Position numbers and translations under genes: made by a program. Under the pieces are notes generated by a model. It made no database searches and had not been told where the DNA came from. It was given only the letters and a program-made list of their open reading frames with translations. A stretch of 6,882 nucleotides of DNA, from assembly GCA_023430425.1 (NCBI GenBank), contig JAEZAR010000256.1, positions 1-6,882 of the forward strand, read 5' to 3'. Below, one piece after another: positions 6,011 through 6,882 of this stretch. How positions within the stretch are numbered: position 1 is the first letter of the stretch; each line of letters opens with the position of its first letter. Origin of the DNA: Actinomycetes bacterium (lineage in GTDB: Bacteria; Actinomycetota; Actinomycetes; Actinomycetales; Cellulomonadaceae).

Positions 6011-6017
6011 CCGCCGC

Positions 6018-6882
6018 ATGGGGACGGGCCAGGGCGAGCGCACGGTCTACCTGGACCACGCGGCGACCACGCCGATGCGCGCGAGCGCCCTGGCCGCGTT
6101 CGCCGCGCTCGCGGATCCCGGCGCGGGGCTCGGCAACCCCTCCTCCGTGCACGGGGCGGGCCGTGCCGCGCGCCGGGCTGCGGAGGAGGCGCGCGAGCTC
6201 CTCGCGGCGCGGCTGGGCGCCCACCCGACCGAGGTCGTCCTCACCGGCGGCGGGACCGAGGCGGACAACCTCGCCGTGGTGGGGATGTACCGGGCCCGGC
6301 GGGCGGCGGACCCGGGCCGGCGGCGCGTCCTCGTGACGGCCGTCGAGCACCACGCGGTCCTCGACCCCGCCACCGCGCTCGCCCGCGAGGGGGCGCAGGT
6401 CGTGCTGCTGCCGGTGGATGCCCACGGCCGCACCGACCTCGACGCGCTCGCGACCGAGCTCGGCTCGTCGGCCGGCGCCACGGCGCTCGTCAGCGTGATG
6501 TGGGCGAACAACGAGGTCGGCACCGTCCAGCCCGTGGCCGACGTCGTCGCCCTCGCGAGCGCCCACGGCGTGCCCGTGCACAGCGACGCCGTGCAGGCGG
6601 TCGGGGCGCTCGACGTCTCGTTCGCCGGGTCCGGCCTGACGGCCCTCACCGTGTCCGCGCACAAGGTCGGGGGACCGGTCGGCGTGGGCGCCCTGCTCGT
6701 GCGTCGCGAGGCGGGGATCGAGCCGCTCGCGCGCGGGGGCGGCCAGGAGCGGGGCCTGCGGCCCGGCACCGTGCCGGCGGCGCTCGCGGCCGCCTTCGCC
6801 ACCGCCGTCGACGAGGCGGTACGGGAACGGCCCGCCGAGGTCGTCCGCGTCGCCGGGCTGCGCGACGCGCTCGTCGCCGGCG
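6018..6882 (+). CDS. iscS: Cysteine desulfurase, IscS/NifS type (partial, 3' end beyond window)
   Basis: The first 288 residues of a usual length near 390-400 are present. The enzyme uses pyridoxal phosphate (PLP) to take sulfur from cysteine, leaving alanine and a protein persulfide for Fe-S clusters or tRNA thiolation. Visible class V aminotransferase motifs are YLDHAATTP (11-19), GNPSSVHGAGR (39-49), TGGGTEADNLA (76-86), VEHHAVLD (109-116) with PLP-stacking H111, WANNEVGT (162-169), HSDAVQAVG (188-196) with D190 and Q193, and SAHKVGGPVGVG (213-224) with the Schiff-base lysine K216. The segment with the active cysteine lies beyond the right edge. The ATG at 6018 is supported by the TAGACT box and by conserved sequence starting ten codons later. 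In Actinobacteria this type often precedes mnmA (trmU); that neighbour would be outside the window. The symbol follows the M. tuberculosis counterpart and is a family-level label. Confidence 0.93.
   Translation, partial: MGTGQGERTVYLDHAATTPMRASALAAFAALADPGAGLGNPSSVHGAGRAARRAAEEARELLAARLGAHPTEVVLTGGGTEADNLAVVGMYRARRAADPGRRRVLVTAVEHHAVLDPATALAREGAQVVLLPVDAHGRTDLDALATELGSSAGATALVSVMWANNEVGTVQPVADVVALASAHGVPVHSDAVQAVGALDVSFAGSGLTALTVSAHKVGGPVGVGALLVRREAGIEPLARGGGQERGLRPGTVPAALAAAFATAVDEAVRERPAEVVRVAGLRDALVAG

Noticed and set aside
5925..6662. An upstream extension of the APH-like gene to an ATG at 6662
   Set aside because: The added part is antisense to the clear cysteine desulfurase coding sequence and shows no family similarity.
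1..6882. A new defence, mobile or biosynthetic system
   Set aside because: All five complete or partial housekeeping-type genes and the kinase-like gene belong to known families, with no inverted-repeat borders, integrase, transposase or CRISPR-type repeats.

Overview
The window is a very GC-rich actinobacterial chromosome segment. Codon third positions are almost all G or C, several intergenic sites look like leaderless promoters, and the protein sequences resemble Micrococcales (Cellulomonas-like) versions of their families. The genus is an inference. The content is housekeeping metabolism. I see no mobile element, CRISPR array, rRNA or tRNA, and no convincing undescribed multi-gene system.

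Layout from left to right. The 5' part of a gene for a KstD-like FAD-binding dehydrogenase (minus strand) runs off the left edge. Upstream of it on the same strand, 58 bases away, is a complete glycogen debranching enzyme gene, glgX. A 225-base divergent region separates glgX from the plus-strand pair etfB-etfA, which overlap by an ATGA start/stop and encode the two subunits of electron transfer flavoprotein. A 55-base spacer with two hairpins lies between etfA and a convergent minus-strand gene for an aminoglycoside phosphotransferase (APH)-fold kinase-like protein. A 93-base divergent region then leads to a plus-strand IscS/NifS-type cysteine desulfurase gene that runs off the right edge.

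The genes fall into independent units. GlgX acts in cytosolic glycogen breakdown. EtfB and EtfA form the soluble carrier that passes electrons from acyl-CoA dehydrogenases and related flavoenzymes to the membrane quinone pool. The cysteine desulfurase supplies sulfur, probably for tRNA thiolation by MnmA, whose gene often follows it in Actinobacteria. The order etfB-etfA then a desulfurase matches my memory of the Mycobacterium tuberculosis fixA-fixB...iscS-trmU region. In this window an APH-like gene on the opposite strand lies between them.

The more interesting signals are regulatory. Two genes (dehydrogenase, desulfurase) have a TANNNT -10 box 6-7 bases before the ATG. Two others (glgX, the APH-like gene) share the octamer CACAATCG at exactly the same distance from the start codon. 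etfB instead has a roughly 110-base leader built of repeats with a perfect GC hairpin near its start. Two G-quadruplex-type G-run clusters lie just upstream of the two TANNNT boxes.
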